Shown: positions 23,875-32,070, counted from the stretch's first letter. The stretch: 64,000 nucleotides of DNA from Deltaproteobacteria bacterium UBA5205 (GCA_002412715.1 DHVP01000030.1:119814-183813); one strand, 5' to 3'. Numbers and translations are program-made. The notes: generated by a model not told the origin, from the letters alone.

Positions 23875-24163
23875 AGAGGCCCTCGACGTGTTTGCGGATG
23901 GCATTCTTTATGATATCCATGTAGGGTGCGTCGCAGACGAGGCGAAAGCGGTTGTCCAGGTCTGCCAGGAGGGTCTCGATCGGCACCGGGGGTTTTGAGG
24001 AGCCATGGACGTACACGCCGTCCACGTCCATGTTCCTGATTCTGTCGATGAGTTCGGGGGTCAGCTCGGTGCTTTCGCCCAAAAGGACCATCCCGCTCGT
24101 ATTTACAACGGGTTTCGCGGTTTTCATGCCAGGTTCGAGACTGCCGGGGGTTACCTTGGACAA
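23867..24163 (-). CDS. Small conserved-looking protein upstream of HDOD and GGDEF genes
   Basis: This 98-residue protein has no domain I can name with confidence. It opens with a TPGSLEPGMKTAKPVVNTSGMVLLGESTELTPELIDRIRNMDVDGVYV-like pattern (residues 5-52), which closely resembles the N-terminal segment that precedes many HD-GYP domains (L-x-P-G-M-x-x-A...G-x-x-L...T...I-x-x-L...G-x-x-x-V). It has no HD motif. Its overlap with the HDOD gene suggests that it works as a detached regulatory domain in the same signalling unit. Confidence 0.7.
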   Translation of the reverse strand: MSKVTPGSLEPGMKTAKPVVNTSGMVLLGESTELTPELIDRIRNMDVDGVYVHGSSKPPVPIETLLADLDNRFRLVCDAPYMDIIKNAIRKHVEGLYE

Positions 24164-24226
24164 AGCGACGCTCCTTTAGATTAATATCGCACAAAAGCCA
24201 AAAAACGTAATGCGGGCATCCTGAGT

Positions 24227-25384
24227 TTAGAGCTGCCCGATTTCCCTGAGCCACCCTTCGAGCCTGTCGCAGCCCTCGACGAGGTTTTCGAGCCTGTCGG
24301 CGTAGGAAAACCTTACGTGAGATGCCGCGCCGAAGGCACCGAAATCGTATCCCGGTGTGATTGCGACCTTTGCCTCGGAAAGGGCCCTCTGCACAAAGAC
24401 CATGCTGTCCATGCCGAAGCGGTCGATGCCTGCGTAGATATAGAAGGCACCTTCGGGCCGCACGGGAACAGAAAAGCCGAGGGCGCAAAGGCGCGGAATG
24501 AGGAAATCCCTTCTTTCCCTGTAAAGGGCGCACATGCGGGCGAGGCTTTCTTTGCCGGCAAAGGCGCCAAGGGCCGCATACTGCGAAATGGAGGGCGGCG
24601 CGATGAAGAGATTCTGGGCAAGTTTCTGGATGGGCCGCACGAGGTCAGGGGGGACTATCATCCACCCGAGCCGCCAGCCCGTCATGGCAAAGGCCTTGGA
24701 GAAGCCGCTTACCACGATGACGTCGTCGGCAATAGACGCGCTGGAACGGAATTCCCCGTCATAGACCAGACCGGAGTAGATTTCGTCGACGACAAGGACG
24801 CCGCCGTGAGAGGACAGTCGGCCATGGAGGGCGCTGAGCGTCTCTGCGCGATAGACGATGCCCGTGGGATTCGACGGGTTGGCAACGACAAGGAGGTCAG
24901 GCGGGCTGAGGCCGTCGAGCAGCTCGGGAACGACCTCGTAATGGGTGTTCTCCGATACGGGTATGGGAGAGAGGCTGGAGTCCGCGAGCATTGCTATGTT
25001 GCGGTAGCAGGGGTAGCCGGGGTCCGATATGGCAAGTGTCCTTCCCCGTTCGAGAAGGGCGGCAAAAAGAAGGATGAAGGCCCCGGACGACCCGTTCGTG
25101 ACAATGATGCGCTCGGGGGAGATTTCGAGTGCGTGGTTTTCGCGGTAATGACGGGCGATGGTTTCCCTTAGTTCCGGAATTCCCAGGCTGTGCGTGTAGA
25201 ATGTCTTGCCGTCCGCAAGGGCCCGCACGGCCGCCTCTTTTATGGAGTCCGGCGTGGCGAAACCGGGTTCGCCGACCTCCATGTGGATGACGCGTTCACC
25301 CCGGGCCTCCATGAGACGGGCCTTTTCGAGAAGCTCCATGACATAGAAAGGGGATATCTCGGTGGCCCTTCTGGAGATGTTCAC
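24227..25384 (-). CDS. Pyridoxal-phosphate aminotransferase, class I/II
   Basis: The 385-residue protein is a fold-type I aminotransferase. Cofactor-binding features are YTHSLGIPELRE, the VVANPSNPTGIVY segment near residue 165, VVDEIYSGL near residue 198, and the Schiff-base lysine in VSGFSKAFAMTGWRLGWM near residue 229. A C-terminal RFSYADR supplies the carboxylate-binding arginine. It resembles aspartate/aromatic/alanine aminotransferases of the AspC-like Ib subfamily; the amino-acid substrate cannot be assigned by eye. It stands alone in its orientation, with a gene-free stretch upstream. Confidence 0.9.
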   Translation of the reverse strand: MNISRRATEISPFYVMELLEKARLMEARGERVIHMEVGEPGFATPDSIKEAAVRALADGKTFYTHSLGIPELRETIARHYRENHALEISPERIIVTNGSSGAFILLFAALLERGRTLAISDPGYPCYRNIAMLADSSLSPIPVSENTHYEVVPELLDGLSPPDLLVVANPSNPTGIVYRAETLSALHGRLSSHGGVLVVDEIYSGLVYDGEFRSSASIADDVIVVSGFSKAFAMTGWRLGWMIVPPDLVRPIQKLAQNLFIAPPSISQYAALGAFAGKESLARMCALYRERRDFLIPRLCALGFSVPVRPEGAFYIYAGIDRFGMDSMVFVQRALSEAKVAITPGYDFGAFGAASHVRFSYADRLENLVEGCDRLEGWLREIGQL

Positions 25385-25688
25385 GGTGTCGGCCTCATAT
25401 GTTACCTCCGGAAGCGCCGGCAGGCGCTATGGAAATGTACCAGAATAGAGCGTCGCGTGTCAACGTCACCGGACCTTCTAGGTGAGGGAAAAACATTGAC
25501 TTTGAAGGGATATCCCTTCATAATGGAGAAAATCCGGGAAGACCGTGAGGGCGGTGGGACGACGGCGACATGAGGCCGAATACACATGCCCGGAAGGATC
25601 TTGCCGCTGGTTTGGAAATGTGCCTGCGGGGTTTTCCTAAACGGCTTGAGAAATAAGAATAGCGAAAGTGGACGTCGGAAGGAGCAGA
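25385..25688. other. Divergent intergenic region between aminotransferase and cupin genes
   Basis: This 304-base stretch separates two divergent genes. It contains one strong plus-strand promoter with a palindrome (25496-25524). Downstream of it an ATG at 25522 opens a 16-codon frame with no ribosome site, which I do not consider a gene. I see nothing else clear. Confidence 0.5.
25496..25524 (+). promoter_or_regulatory. Sigma-70 promoter with a perfect 16-base palindromic operator
   Basis: TTGACT (25496-25501) and CATAAT (25519-25524) are separated by exactly 17 bases. The spacer is almost wholly filled by the perfect palindrome GAAGGGATATCCCTTC (25504-25519). A symmetric site between -35 and -10 is a classical repressor location. 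The transcript would start near 25531 and reach the cupin gene at 25689 after a leader of about 160 bases. Confidence 0.65.
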
Positions 25689-26030
25689 ATGATAGTCAGA
25701 AACTTTAGCGATCCGGAAGTTTTGGCGACAACATACATAGCCCATAGAGGAGCCGTGGCCAGGATGATCATGACGAGCCGGTTTCTCACCGGGATAGAGT
25801 TTCTTGCTTACGCCATCCTGCCGCCGGGGAACACGATCGAGGAACACGTCGACCCGGTGGAGGAGATATACCTGGTGTTCAAGGGCGGAGGAAAGATGAA
25901 GGTCGGGGACGAGACAAGGGAGGTAGGAGAGGGAGACTCCATCTGGATACCGGCCGGTGAACCTCATGCGCTGGAGAACACGAGGGATGAGGAGACCTTT
26001 GTCCTCGTCATAGCGGCATATCCCCGTTAG
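25689..26030 (+). CDS. Small single-domain cupin
   Basis: The protein is about 113 residues from the ATG at 25689, which has GGAAGGAG four bases upstream; a GTG seven codons earlier is less likely. It is a single cupin beta-barrel. Motif 1 is seen as GNTIEEHVDPVEEIYLVFKG, with H, E and E in metal-ligand positions. Motif 2 is seen as GDSIWIPAGEPHALEN, with the final histidine. Such proteins bind a metal and act as enzymes or sensors; no function can be named. It lies behind the promoter with the palindromic operator. Confidence 0.85.
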   Translation: MIVRNFSDPEVLATTYIAHRGAVARMIMTSRFLTGIEFLAYAILPPGNTIEEHVDPVEEIYLVFKGGGKMKVGDETREVGEGDSIWIPAGEPHALENTRDEETFVLVIAAYPR

Positions 26031-26093
26031 GCCGGCTTCAGGCGGAAAAAAACGAATAGACAGAAAGGGATTGCTTCTTCGGGTCACCACGGG

Positions 26094-26774
26094 ATGAACA
26101 TCAGGCCAGGGCTTAACATCAATATTATCGTCAATATAGACCACATGAGGGAGACCGTTGACGTCGGAAACTCCATAATCCACGAAATGACGGGCGACAG
26201 GATGATTGTCGCGCAGACAGACCCGCCCGTATCAAGGACGCATCTGGGCAAAGAACTTTTTGTCACCTTTCTGGACAAGTCGGGCGGCAAGCCCCGGCGC
26301 TTCGGCTTCCCGGCGACTGTGGTGGAATTCATAAAGGACTTCGAGCTCTCATCGTCTCTCAAGGTGCAGGCACTGTGCCTGAAGCGGGCGGGGGATTTTG
26401 AGGAATACAACCTGAGAATGTTTTACAGGCTTGAACCGCCTGCAGGCTGCGGCATTGAAATATCGCTTGGGGGCAGGAGTGTCAGCATCATCGACATATC
26501 AATCGGAGGGGCGAAGTTCAGTCACGAAATGATATACCCTTTCAAGATTAACGAACCTGTGACGCTTGCCCTGTGCGTGGAGGAATCCTCTTATGAGGTG
26601 AAGGCGAACGTTCTCAGGGTGTGGGAGCCGGAAAATGAGCGGATAAGGAAATCGGTTGCCCTGGCATCGGTGCAGTTCATCGATATGGATGCCGGCCTGA
26701 AGAACACCCTTGCAAGAAAGATCCGGGACGTGGAGAGGGATATGCGGTACAAAGAAGTCCACCCCAGAAGATAG
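26094..26774 (+). CDS. PilZ-domain cyclic di-GMP receptor, YcgR-like
   Basis: The 226-residue protein has an N-terminal beta-rich domain (residues 1-105) similar to the YcgR flagellar-brake domain and a C-terminal PilZ domain (about 105-220). The cyclic di-GMP-binding elements are present: R-M-F-Y-R in YNLRMFYRLEP and D-I-S-I-G-G in VSIIDISIGGAKFS. It therefore probably senses the second messenger made by GGDEF proteins such as that at 22109. No flagellar gene is in the window. Confidence 0.88.
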   Translation: MNIRPGLNINIIVNIDHMRETVDVGNSIIHEMTGDRMIVAQTDPPVSRTHLGKELFVTFLDKSGGKPRRFGFPATVVEFIKDFELSSSLKVQALCLKRAGDFEEYNLRMFYRLEPPAGCGIEISLGGRSVSIIDISIGGAKFSHEMIYPFKINEPVTLALCVEESSYEVKANVLRVWEPENERIRKSVALASVQFIDMDAGLKNTLARKIRDVERDMRYKEVHPRR

Positions 26775-26845
26775 AATCACCGCATCCGACGGGCCATAAT
26801 TTCACATCAATTTCGCAAGTTCTCGATATTACACATAATATACTA

Positions 26846-26861
26846 TGTTTCCCGTGAAACA
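26846..26861. promoter_or_regulatory. parS: parS-like chromosome partition site
   Basis: TGTTTCCCGTGAAACA differs by one base from the bacterial parS consensus TGTTTCACGTGAAACA, the ParB-binding centromere. It lies in a gene-free stretch about 14.5 kb from dnaA, where parS sites normally cluster near the origin. A second site is at 32611. Confidence 0.75.
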
Positions 26862-26924
26862 TCAGATCAGGATAGCCGTCGCTGACCACCTCGTGGTCGT
26901 CGAGGGTCTGGGAGTGATCGGAGC

Positions 26925-27070
26925 CCTCCCGGCCAGCCGGGTTTCACGAGCAATGGCTTGAGGAAGACACCGAAAGAGTAGGTCGTCCCGTACATGAGGA
27001 GCATTACGAGAAAGCCTGCCGGAGCGAGGACGTGGCCATAGAAGAAACGGGCTTGAGCGGGGGCCTTCAC
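26925..27070 (-). pseudogene. Remnant of an MFS transporter N-terminus
   Basis: From a GTG at 27070 the minus strand encodes about 48 residues including RFFYGHVLAPAGFLVMLLMY then GTTYSFGVFLKPLLVKPGW. That is the first membrane helix and following loop typical of oxalate/formate-antiporter-type major facilitator proteins. The similarity stops after PGW and no further helices follow, so roughly 350 residues are missing. The GTG overlaps the acetyltransferase stop, suggesting a former operon that lost its second gene by deletion. Confidence 0.6.
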
Positions 27071-27561
27071 AAATCGACCCACCGGGGGCTCGCGAGGACC
27101 ACGGAGGTCTCTGCCTGGCGCCGTGGTATTTTCCAGTACGTTCTGAGGAGCCGGTCCTTCTGGCGCCGGGGAAGGAGCAGGTAGCCCTGCTTCTCGTAGA
27201 AGGCAATGGCCCATCCGGCGGCGGCCCATGTCCCGACGAGCAGGGGTTTTGCGGTCGTCGATTCCAGGAAAGCCAGAAGCCTCGTTCCCAGCCCGAGGTT
27301 CCTTTGCGCGGTCCGTACGTACGCATGGCGGATAAGGCAGACATCGCCCCTGTCCTGGATACCCATGACAGCCATGAGCGTGCCATCTACCTCGCATCCG
27401 AAGAAGACGACGCCGTCTTCGATCTCGCCCCTGAGCTGGCCGTGAGTCATATAGGGCTGGTGCCAGCGATCATCGGGAATGACGCCCTTGTATGCGATCG
27501 CCGCATCGTTGATGATTTCCCGGACGACATCAAAGTCGTCCTCTGTGCAGAGTCTTATCAT
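27067..27561 (-). CDS. GNAT-family N-acetyltransferase
   Basis: The 164-residue protein starts at the ATG at 27561 (MIRLCTEDDFDVVREI), with AGGGAGGA eight bases upstream. It has the GNAT core, including the acetyl-CoA-binding segment RHAYVRTAQRNLGLGTRLLAFLES, in which R-x-x-x-L-G-T replaces the usual Q/R-x-x-G-x-G/A. A C-terminal FYEKQGYLLL strand completes the fold. The substrate is unknown. A transporter remnant follows immediately. Confidence 0.85.
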   Translation of the reverse strand: MIRLCTEDDFDVVREIINDAAIAYKGVIPDDRWHQPYMTHGQLRGEIEDGVVFFGCEVDGTLMAVMGIQDRGDVCLIRHAYVRTAQRNLGLGTRLLAFLESTTAKPLLVGTWAAAGWAIAFYEKQGYLLLPRRQKDRLLRTYWKIPRRQAETSVVLASPRWVDL

Positions 27562-27759
27562 GGATGGGTCCTCCCTGTGCACGGGATTTGTTTTCGCGGT
27601 GCCTGTCATGGACGGCACGCGCACTACCGGGGATCGGCCGAAGAGGCTCTTCGAGCTCAATCCGATGGACCTTTCCGGGCGGAATGGTGTTTTCGTGTCC
27701 CGAAGACGGCGCCCGGTTTTGCGGCCGCCCCCCAGGCCCGGAGAAGGATCCCCAGACCT

Positions 27760-28632
27760 CTATTTTAAACGGAAACAGGCGGCCTTATCTTGTACGGAAT
27801 TGCTGCTGCGGCGGTACCGACCGGGTGTGACGCCGACGATCTTTGTAAATGCCCTGGTAAAATGACTTTGGTCGGCAAAGCCGGTGTCCAGGCCGACTTC
27901 GATAATGGGCAGGCCCTCCGAGAGCAGCCGCCGCGCATGGTCGATACGCTTCTGGATGAGATAGGCGTGGGGGGGAAGCCCGACCTCTGCCCGAAAGAGC
28001 CGCAGGAGGTGAAATTCGCTGAGGCCGGCCGCGCGGGACAGCTCTGAGAGGGTGACGTTCTCGGTAAAGCGGGAATCGAGATATTCGAGGGAGGTTTTAA
28101 TCGCCCCGCGGCCGTTTTGTCGGGCGGGGGCGCCGGCTTTCCTGTCTGCGTGGCGCGATATCATGTGTGTCAGGACGGCTAGCAGGCGGGACTGCCTTTC
28201 GAGGAAAAGATCCGAGTACTCGAGTGTCCTGAGAAAGGAAAGGATGTCGAAGGCAAGGGCCGCGTCCCTGATGACGGGGGAAGAAAAATGGGGGAGTTCG
28301 CCGGCGCGAGGCAGGACCTGTGCCGCGACCCTGCCGAGGAGCCCGGGATCGGGATAGAAGACCCGGTATGTCCAACCCGTTGCTACCGGGGAGAATCCCG
28401 TATGGACCTCGCCGGGGTTTACAAGGCATATGTCGCGGCAGGTGGCGATATGGGTGGAACCTTTATAATATGTTGCCTGTACGCCGTTCTCGATGACGCC
28501 TATGGCGAAGGTATCATGGGTGTGCCGGGGAAAGGAATGCCTGACGAAGGTGGCATGGAGAAATTCAAGGTCGTCGAGGTCTGCGGCACGCTGAAATCTG
28601 ACGAAATCGGTGTTACCCGCTGGTTCCTTCAT
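27760..28632 (-). CDS. AraC-family transcriptional regulator
   Basis: The 290-residue protein has an N-terminal cupin-like ligand domain (FVRHSFPRHTHDTFAIGVIE near residue 30, and LVNPGEVHTG near residue 70). The C-terminal pair of helix-turn-helix motifs lies at about residues 180-280: NVTLSELSRAAGLSEFHLLR then IIEVGLDTGFADQSHFTRAF and the signature GVTPGRYRR. Such proteins usually activate nearby genes in response to a small molecule. The acetyltransferase and former transporter at 26.9-27.6 kb, transcribed in the same direction just downstream, are plausible targets. Confidence 0.92.
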   Translation of the reverse strand: MKEPAGNTDFVRFQRAADLDDLEFLHATFVRHSFPRHTHDTFAIGVIENGVQATYYKGSTHIATCRDICLVNPGEVHTGFSPVATGWTYRVFYPDPGLLGRVAAQVLPRAGELPHFSSPVIRDAALAFDILSFLRTLEYSDLFLERQSRLLAVLTHMISRHADRKAGAPARQNGRGAIKTSLEYLDSRFTENVTLSELSRAAGLSEFHLLRLFRAEVGLPPHAYLIQKRIDHARRLLSEGLPIIEVGLDTGFADQSHFTRAFTKIVGVTPGRYRRSSNSVQDKAACFRLK

Positions 28633-28740
28633 GTCAATCCTTACATTGTCCCGTATTCTTGTCTCTTAACGCCAGTTTGACAGGAAGTGAAGGGTTTGTC
28701 TGGAAGGTTCTTGCTCCTTGTGCTTAAGGGGGCCGGGTCG

Positions 28741-29274
28741 TTAAGGCGGGGACGAATCCTTCAAATAGAGCCTGGATTTCGTGAAAAGCCCATGAGCCTG
28801 TCTTCGAACCCCTTCGCGGTCCTCGGGCGTGGTCTCGCGAACGATCCTCCCCGGGGAGCCAATAACCAGCGAGTTAGGCGGTATGACCGTCCGCGGGGTC
28901 ACGATGGCGCCGGCGGCTATGATGGAACCCGCACCTACGATGGCATGGTCAAGGACGATGGCGCCAACGCCGACGAGGACACCAGGGCCGACAACCGCGC
29001 CGTGAATGATGGCCCCGTGACTGATGATGGAGAGCTCGCCAACCGTAGCCGGGGAGCCTTCGGGCGACTCTATCAGGCACTGGTCAAGGACGGCGGAGCG
29101 CCTTCTGATGAGCGTGGGAGAATCGTCAGCTCTCAGAACGGCCATGGGCCATACGCTTACCCCCTCTTCGACACGGACGTCCCCGATCACCCGGGCGGAA
29201 GGATCGATAAATGCGCTTTCATGGATGTCGGGCGCCTTACCCTGGAACGACGAGATATTTCCGGCCGTCCTCAC
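28741..29274 (-). CDS. Gamma-carbonic-anhydrase-like hexapeptide-repeat protein
   Basis: The 177-residue protein is a left-handed beta-helix protein of the gamma-carbonic-anhydrase/PaaY type, with repeated hexapeptides such as GVSVWPMAVLRADD, GAIIHGAVVGPGVLVGVGAI and IVGAGSIIAAGAIVTPRTVI. Two of the expected zinc histidines are present in ISHGAIIHG. The usual first ligand, the histidine of a V-I-H-type strand, is replaced: the equivalent strand reads CLIESPEG. It may therefore bind metal differently or lack carbonic anhydrase activity. It stands alone between unrelated genes. Confidence 0.8.
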   Translation of the reverse strand: MRTAGNISSFQGKAPDIHESAFIDPSARVIGDVRVEEGVSVWPMAVLRADDSPTLIRRRSAVLDQCLIESPEGSPATVGELSIISHGAIIHGAVVGPGVLVGVGAIVLDHAIVGAGSIIAAGAIVTPRTVIPPNSLVIGSPGRIVRETTPEDREGVRRQAHGLFTKSRLYLKDSSPP

Positions 29275-29327
29275 CCCGCACCGCCTGTCCGATTATCGAA
29301 CAATTCATAACCCATAGCTTTTCTTCT

Positions 29328-30008
29328 CTACTCCCCGTACTCGTCAAGATAGCGCTCTATATAGGCCGTAACCTTCTTGTTGGGCTGATAGATGCCGAAA
29401 TGGCCTTCGCAGAGGATATCCGCGTTGAGAGCGAGGAGCTTTTCCATGGAGGACTGCCAGTCGGTCATGCTGGCACCGAAATCGGCGAGGAAAGGTCCGT
29501 GTATGTCCTGGCCGAAGAGTACGCGCTTGCCGTCCTTATCGATATAAGCGGAAATGGATCCCGGCGTGTGGCCGGGGGTATGGAGAAGGACCATGTCCCG
29601 GGCGCCCATGGAAAGCACCTCTCTGGCGCCGGAGAACTTAAGGCTAACGGCAAGGGGCTCAAACACGACCCCGTACCAGCCGGCCGCTGTCATCCTTTGG
29701 TCGCCTTCTTCAACAGGCACGGCGTCAAGTTCGTGCATGACGATTCTCGCGCCCGAGCGCGCCTGAAGCTCGGCGGCGCCCCCGACGTGATCGATATGAC
29801 AGTGTGTCAGGACGATTGTGGATAGCCGGGCGGGGTCAAATCCCAGCTTCTCGATATTCCGGATCAGCGAAGGAACGCTGGCGCCCGCCCCGGCATCGAC
29901 GAGGACGAGTTCCCCCAGGTCGAGAAGATAGACGCAGCAATCCCTTGAATCCGTAATATCGGAGCTGCCAATGAGATAAATGCCGTTGTGAATTTCCCTG
30001 GGGCCCAT
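29328..30008 (-). CDS. Metallo-beta-lactamase-fold hydrolase
   Basis: The protein is about 226 residues from the ATG at 30008, which has GGAGAG just upstream. It has the binuclear zinc motif LTHCHIDHVGG (H-x-H-x-D-H) near residue 65, plus HTPGHTPGS near residue 140 and a late GHFGIY histidine. These are the classic glyoxalase II-like features. The substrate is unknown; the fold includes thiolesterases, lactonases and sulfur dioxygenases. Confidence 0.88.
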   Translation of the reverse strand: MGPREIHNGIYLIGSSDITDSRDCCVYLLDLGELVLVDAGAGASVPSLIRNIEKLGFDPARLSTIVLTHCHIDHVGGAAELQARSGARIVMHELDAVPVEEGDQRMTAAGWYGVVFEPLAVSLKFSGAREVLSMGARDMVLLHTPGHTPGSISAYIDKDGKRVLFGQDIHGPFLADFGASMTDWQSSMEKLLALNADILCEGHFGIYQPNKKVTAYIERYLDEYGE

Positions 30009-30231
30009 TTTTCTCTCCGGTTCGATGGCGTATGATGCCGATACACGATGATACACGATAGAGGGTGAAAAAACAACATGGAGGGCTTTTCGCCGCGGCT
30101 TAAGTGCTACAGCCCGATAGGCCCAGTAAAACCTGCGACCTACCGGGCCTGGTGGATGCTGCCGGCTGACGGACCGACGGGGTACATTGCGGGAAATTAC
30201 CGTCACAGGCCCCGCTATGGCCCATGCCTTC

Positions 30232-30260
30232 TTGACAGTAGGGCAATGTAGTTGTAATAT
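30232..30260 (+). promoter_or_regulatory. Sigma-70 promoter for the UlaG-like gene
   Basis: TTGACA (30232-30237) and TAATAT (30255-30260) are 17 bases apart. The predicted start near 30267 leaves a short leader that includes the strong GGAGG ribosome site ahead of the ATG at 30284. Confidence 0.6.
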
Positions 30261-30283
30261 CAAGGGAAAAAAGGAGGACACGG

Positions 30284-30940
30284 ATGAAGGTAAAATGGTA
30301 CGGGCATTCAGCCTTTCTTATCACAACGGCCACGGGCGTCAGAATCATAACCGACCCGTACCAGTCCGGCGCATTCGGGGGGGCCCTTTCCTACGGGAGG
30401 ATCACCGAGGAGGCGGACATCGTGCTTTCAAGCCACGACCACGATGACCACAATTATACGAAGGACATACGAGGAGAGTTCATCTTCATAAATAAAGAAG
30501 GTGTCTACCAGGAAAAAGGGGTGACGATACGTACCGCGGCGACATTCCACGACACCTCCCGGGGGAGCGAGCGGGGCAGAAACCTGATATTTGTCATAGA
30601 GGCCGACGACATGAGGCTGGCCCACGCTGGCGATCTCGGGCATGCTCTTGATGCCGCGGCGCTGAAGGAGCTGGGCAGGATCGATATATTGCTCATCCCT
30701 GTCGGCGGTCTCTACACGATAGACGCACAGGAGGCGGCCAGCGTCGTTGAGGATATAAAGCCCCTCGTCACCATACCAATGCATTTCAAAACCGATAAAT
30801 GTGATTTCCCGATTACCCCCGTCGAAGAATTCACAAAGGGAAAAACAGGCGTGCGGAACACGGGAAAGACAGAGGTGGAGTTTTCAAAGGCCACGCTTCC
30901 GTCCCAGAGAGAGATCGTGGTCCTCGACCACACGCTCTAG
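30284..30940 (+). CDS. UlaG-like metallo-beta-lactamase-fold hydrolase
   Basis: The 218-residue protein begins MKVKWYGHSAFLI, the normal opening of UlaG/YtkL-type metal-dependent hydrolases, and has the zinc motif SSHDHDDHNY near residue 50. Later ligands are in LAHAGDLGH and TIPMHFKTD. It has a strong AAAGGAGG ribosome site and its own promoter. The family includes L-ascorbate-6-phosphate lactonase, but most members have no known substrate. The following hpt gene lies 25 bases downstream. Confidence 0.88.
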   Translation: MKVKWYGHSAFLITTATGVRIITDPYQSGAFGGALSYGRITEEADIVLSSHDHDDHNYTKDIRGEFIFINKEGVYQEKGVTIRTAATFHDTSRGSERGRNLIFVIEADDMRLAHAGDLGHALDAAALKELGRIDILLIPVGGLYTIDAQEAASVVEDIKPLVTIPMHFKTDKCDFPITPVEEFTKGKTGVRNTGKTEVEFSKATLPSQREIVVLDHTL

Positions 30941-30965
30941 TCTACGGCCGCCGAAAGGACGACAG

Positions 30966-31490
30966 ATGCTGAAACGGCTCTTTTCAAAACAGGATATTGC
31001 GAAAACGGTAAAAAGCCTTGCGGAAACGATCGAAAAGGACTTCAAGGACGAGGAGATCATATTCGTGTGTCTTCTGAAAGGTTCTTTCATGTTCACGTCC
31101 GACCTTGTCCGTAACATAAAGAACCCCTCCAGGATCGACTTCATGCGGGTTTCATCATATGGGAATGCCATGAAAACGAAAGGCACCGTAAATGTGCTCA
31201 AGGATCTGGAGGAGGATATAGAGGAGAAGAATGTCGTCATCGTCGAGGACATAATCGATTCCGGGCTTACCCTGACACGCATAAGGGAAATGCTCGAGAG
31301 GCGCAATCCGAAGTCTCTCAAGATCTGTGCCCTCATAGACAAGAGAGGCCGGCGGGAAGTGGAGATAGAGGGCGATTACGTGGGTTTTACCATAGATGAC
31401 GGCTTTGTGGTAGGCTACGGGATAGATTTTGCGGAACAGTACCGGAATTGTCCCGAGATCTGTGTGGTTGTGGAGGAGGAGGCTGAATGA
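30966..31490 (+). CDS. hpt: Hypoxanthine phosphoribosyltransferase
   Basis: The 174-residue protein from the ATG at 30966 (MLKRLFSKQDIAKTV) is a purine salvage enzyme joining hypoxanthine or guanine to PRPP. It has the early VCLLKGSFMF segment and the PRPP-binding motif VVIVEDIIDSGLTL near residue 100, followed by KICALIDKRGRRE and the base-binding YVGFTIDDGFVVGYGID segment near the C-terminus. These match Hpt proteins in order and length. The following gene overlaps by four bases. Confidence 0.93.
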   Translation: MLKRLFSKQDIAKTVKSLAETIEKDFKDEEIIFVCLLKGSFMFTSDLVRNIKNPSRIDFMRVSSYGNAMKTKGTVNVLKDLEEDIEEKNVVIVEDIIDSGLTLTRIREMLERRNPKSLKICALIDKRGRREVEIEGDYVGFTIDDGFVVGYGIDFAEQYRNCPEICVVVEEEAE

Positions 31491-31927
31491 ACCCTCGACT
31501 CGCGGTAATATGTCTTGGCTTTGTCATAGCGGCGGCCGTTTTTGCGGGTGCTGGCAGCGCGCACGCCTTCCAGGGCGAACCGGACGGTTATAACGGCATA
31601 CCATGGGGAACCCCCCTTGATCGCGTGAGCTCGATGGAATATGTCGGCAGACAGAACGATGAGCCCGACACAGAGTTATACCGGCGCAACAGCGACGATC
31701 TGACTTTCGGCAAGGCGCGGCTAACCGCCGTCGAGTACGGCTTCACCAATGGTCAGCTCGGCGTGGTTACCCTCAGGGTGAATTCGCTTCTGCAGTATCT
31801 TCTCATGAAAGAGGAGACAATCCGGAGATTCGGCCCGGGTAAAGAGGCGGACCCGCACGCTGAAAGATATTACTGGGAGGGTGAGCGAACGACGATGAGG
31901 CTGAAGAGCGCCTTCGACATGTCCTGA
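31487..31927 (+). CDS. Secreted protein of unknown function
   Basis: The 146-residue protein has a signal peptide (residues 1-28, ending GSAHA) and a mature domain beginning with YNGIPWGTPLDRV. That opening is common in small uncharacterised periplasmic proteins of Deltaproteobacteria. The pattern G-x-x-W-G-x-x-x-x-x-V followed by VEYGFTNGQLGVVTLRV and YYWEGERTTMRL suggests a small alpha/beta module. The frame stops at a TGA (31925-31927), beyond which 18 codons ending in TAA stay open (including GEGFLVM). That could be a lost C-terminal strand, but nothing proves it. It overlaps hpt by four bases. Confidence 0.6.
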   Translation: MNPRLAVICLGFVIAAAVFAGAGSAHAFQGEPDGYNGIPWGTPLDRVSSMEYVGRQNDEPDTELYRRNSDDLTFGKARLTAVEYGFTNGQLGVVTLRVNSLLQYLLMKEETIRRFGPGKEADPHAERYYWEGERTTMRLKSAFDMS

Positions 31928-32027
31928 GACGGTGCCCACGGGGAAGGATTCCTCGTTATGAGAAGGCGGGTAAGAGGTAATGAGTAATGAGTGAGAGGCA
32001 AGAGGGATCGGCACGATAGCCTTTAAG

Positions 32028-32070
32028 GGATTTTATAAGTCTTATAGGTCGTATAGGACTTATAAAATCC
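32028..32070. repeat. Inverted repeat built from 9-base TATA-type units
   Basis: GGATTTTATAAGTC (32028-32041) and GACTTATAAAATCC (32057-32070) are perfect inverted 14-base arms around a 15-base loop. The whole element also reads as 9-base units starting TATA (TATAAGTCT, TATAGGTCG, TATAGGACT, TATAAAATC). A related array lies at 58219-58340. It sits between the secreted-protein gene and the flavodoxin-like gene and could act as a terminator-like hairpin or a protein-binding array. Confidence 0.75.

Noticed and set aside
31925..31981. TGA ending the secreted-protein gene at 31487, with the frame open for 18 more codons, considered as a second Sec codon.
   Set aside because: There is no cysteine pair, thiol motif or SECIS-like hairpin around it, and the extension has no known motif apart from a hydrophobic GEGFLVM. 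A natural stop is more likely.
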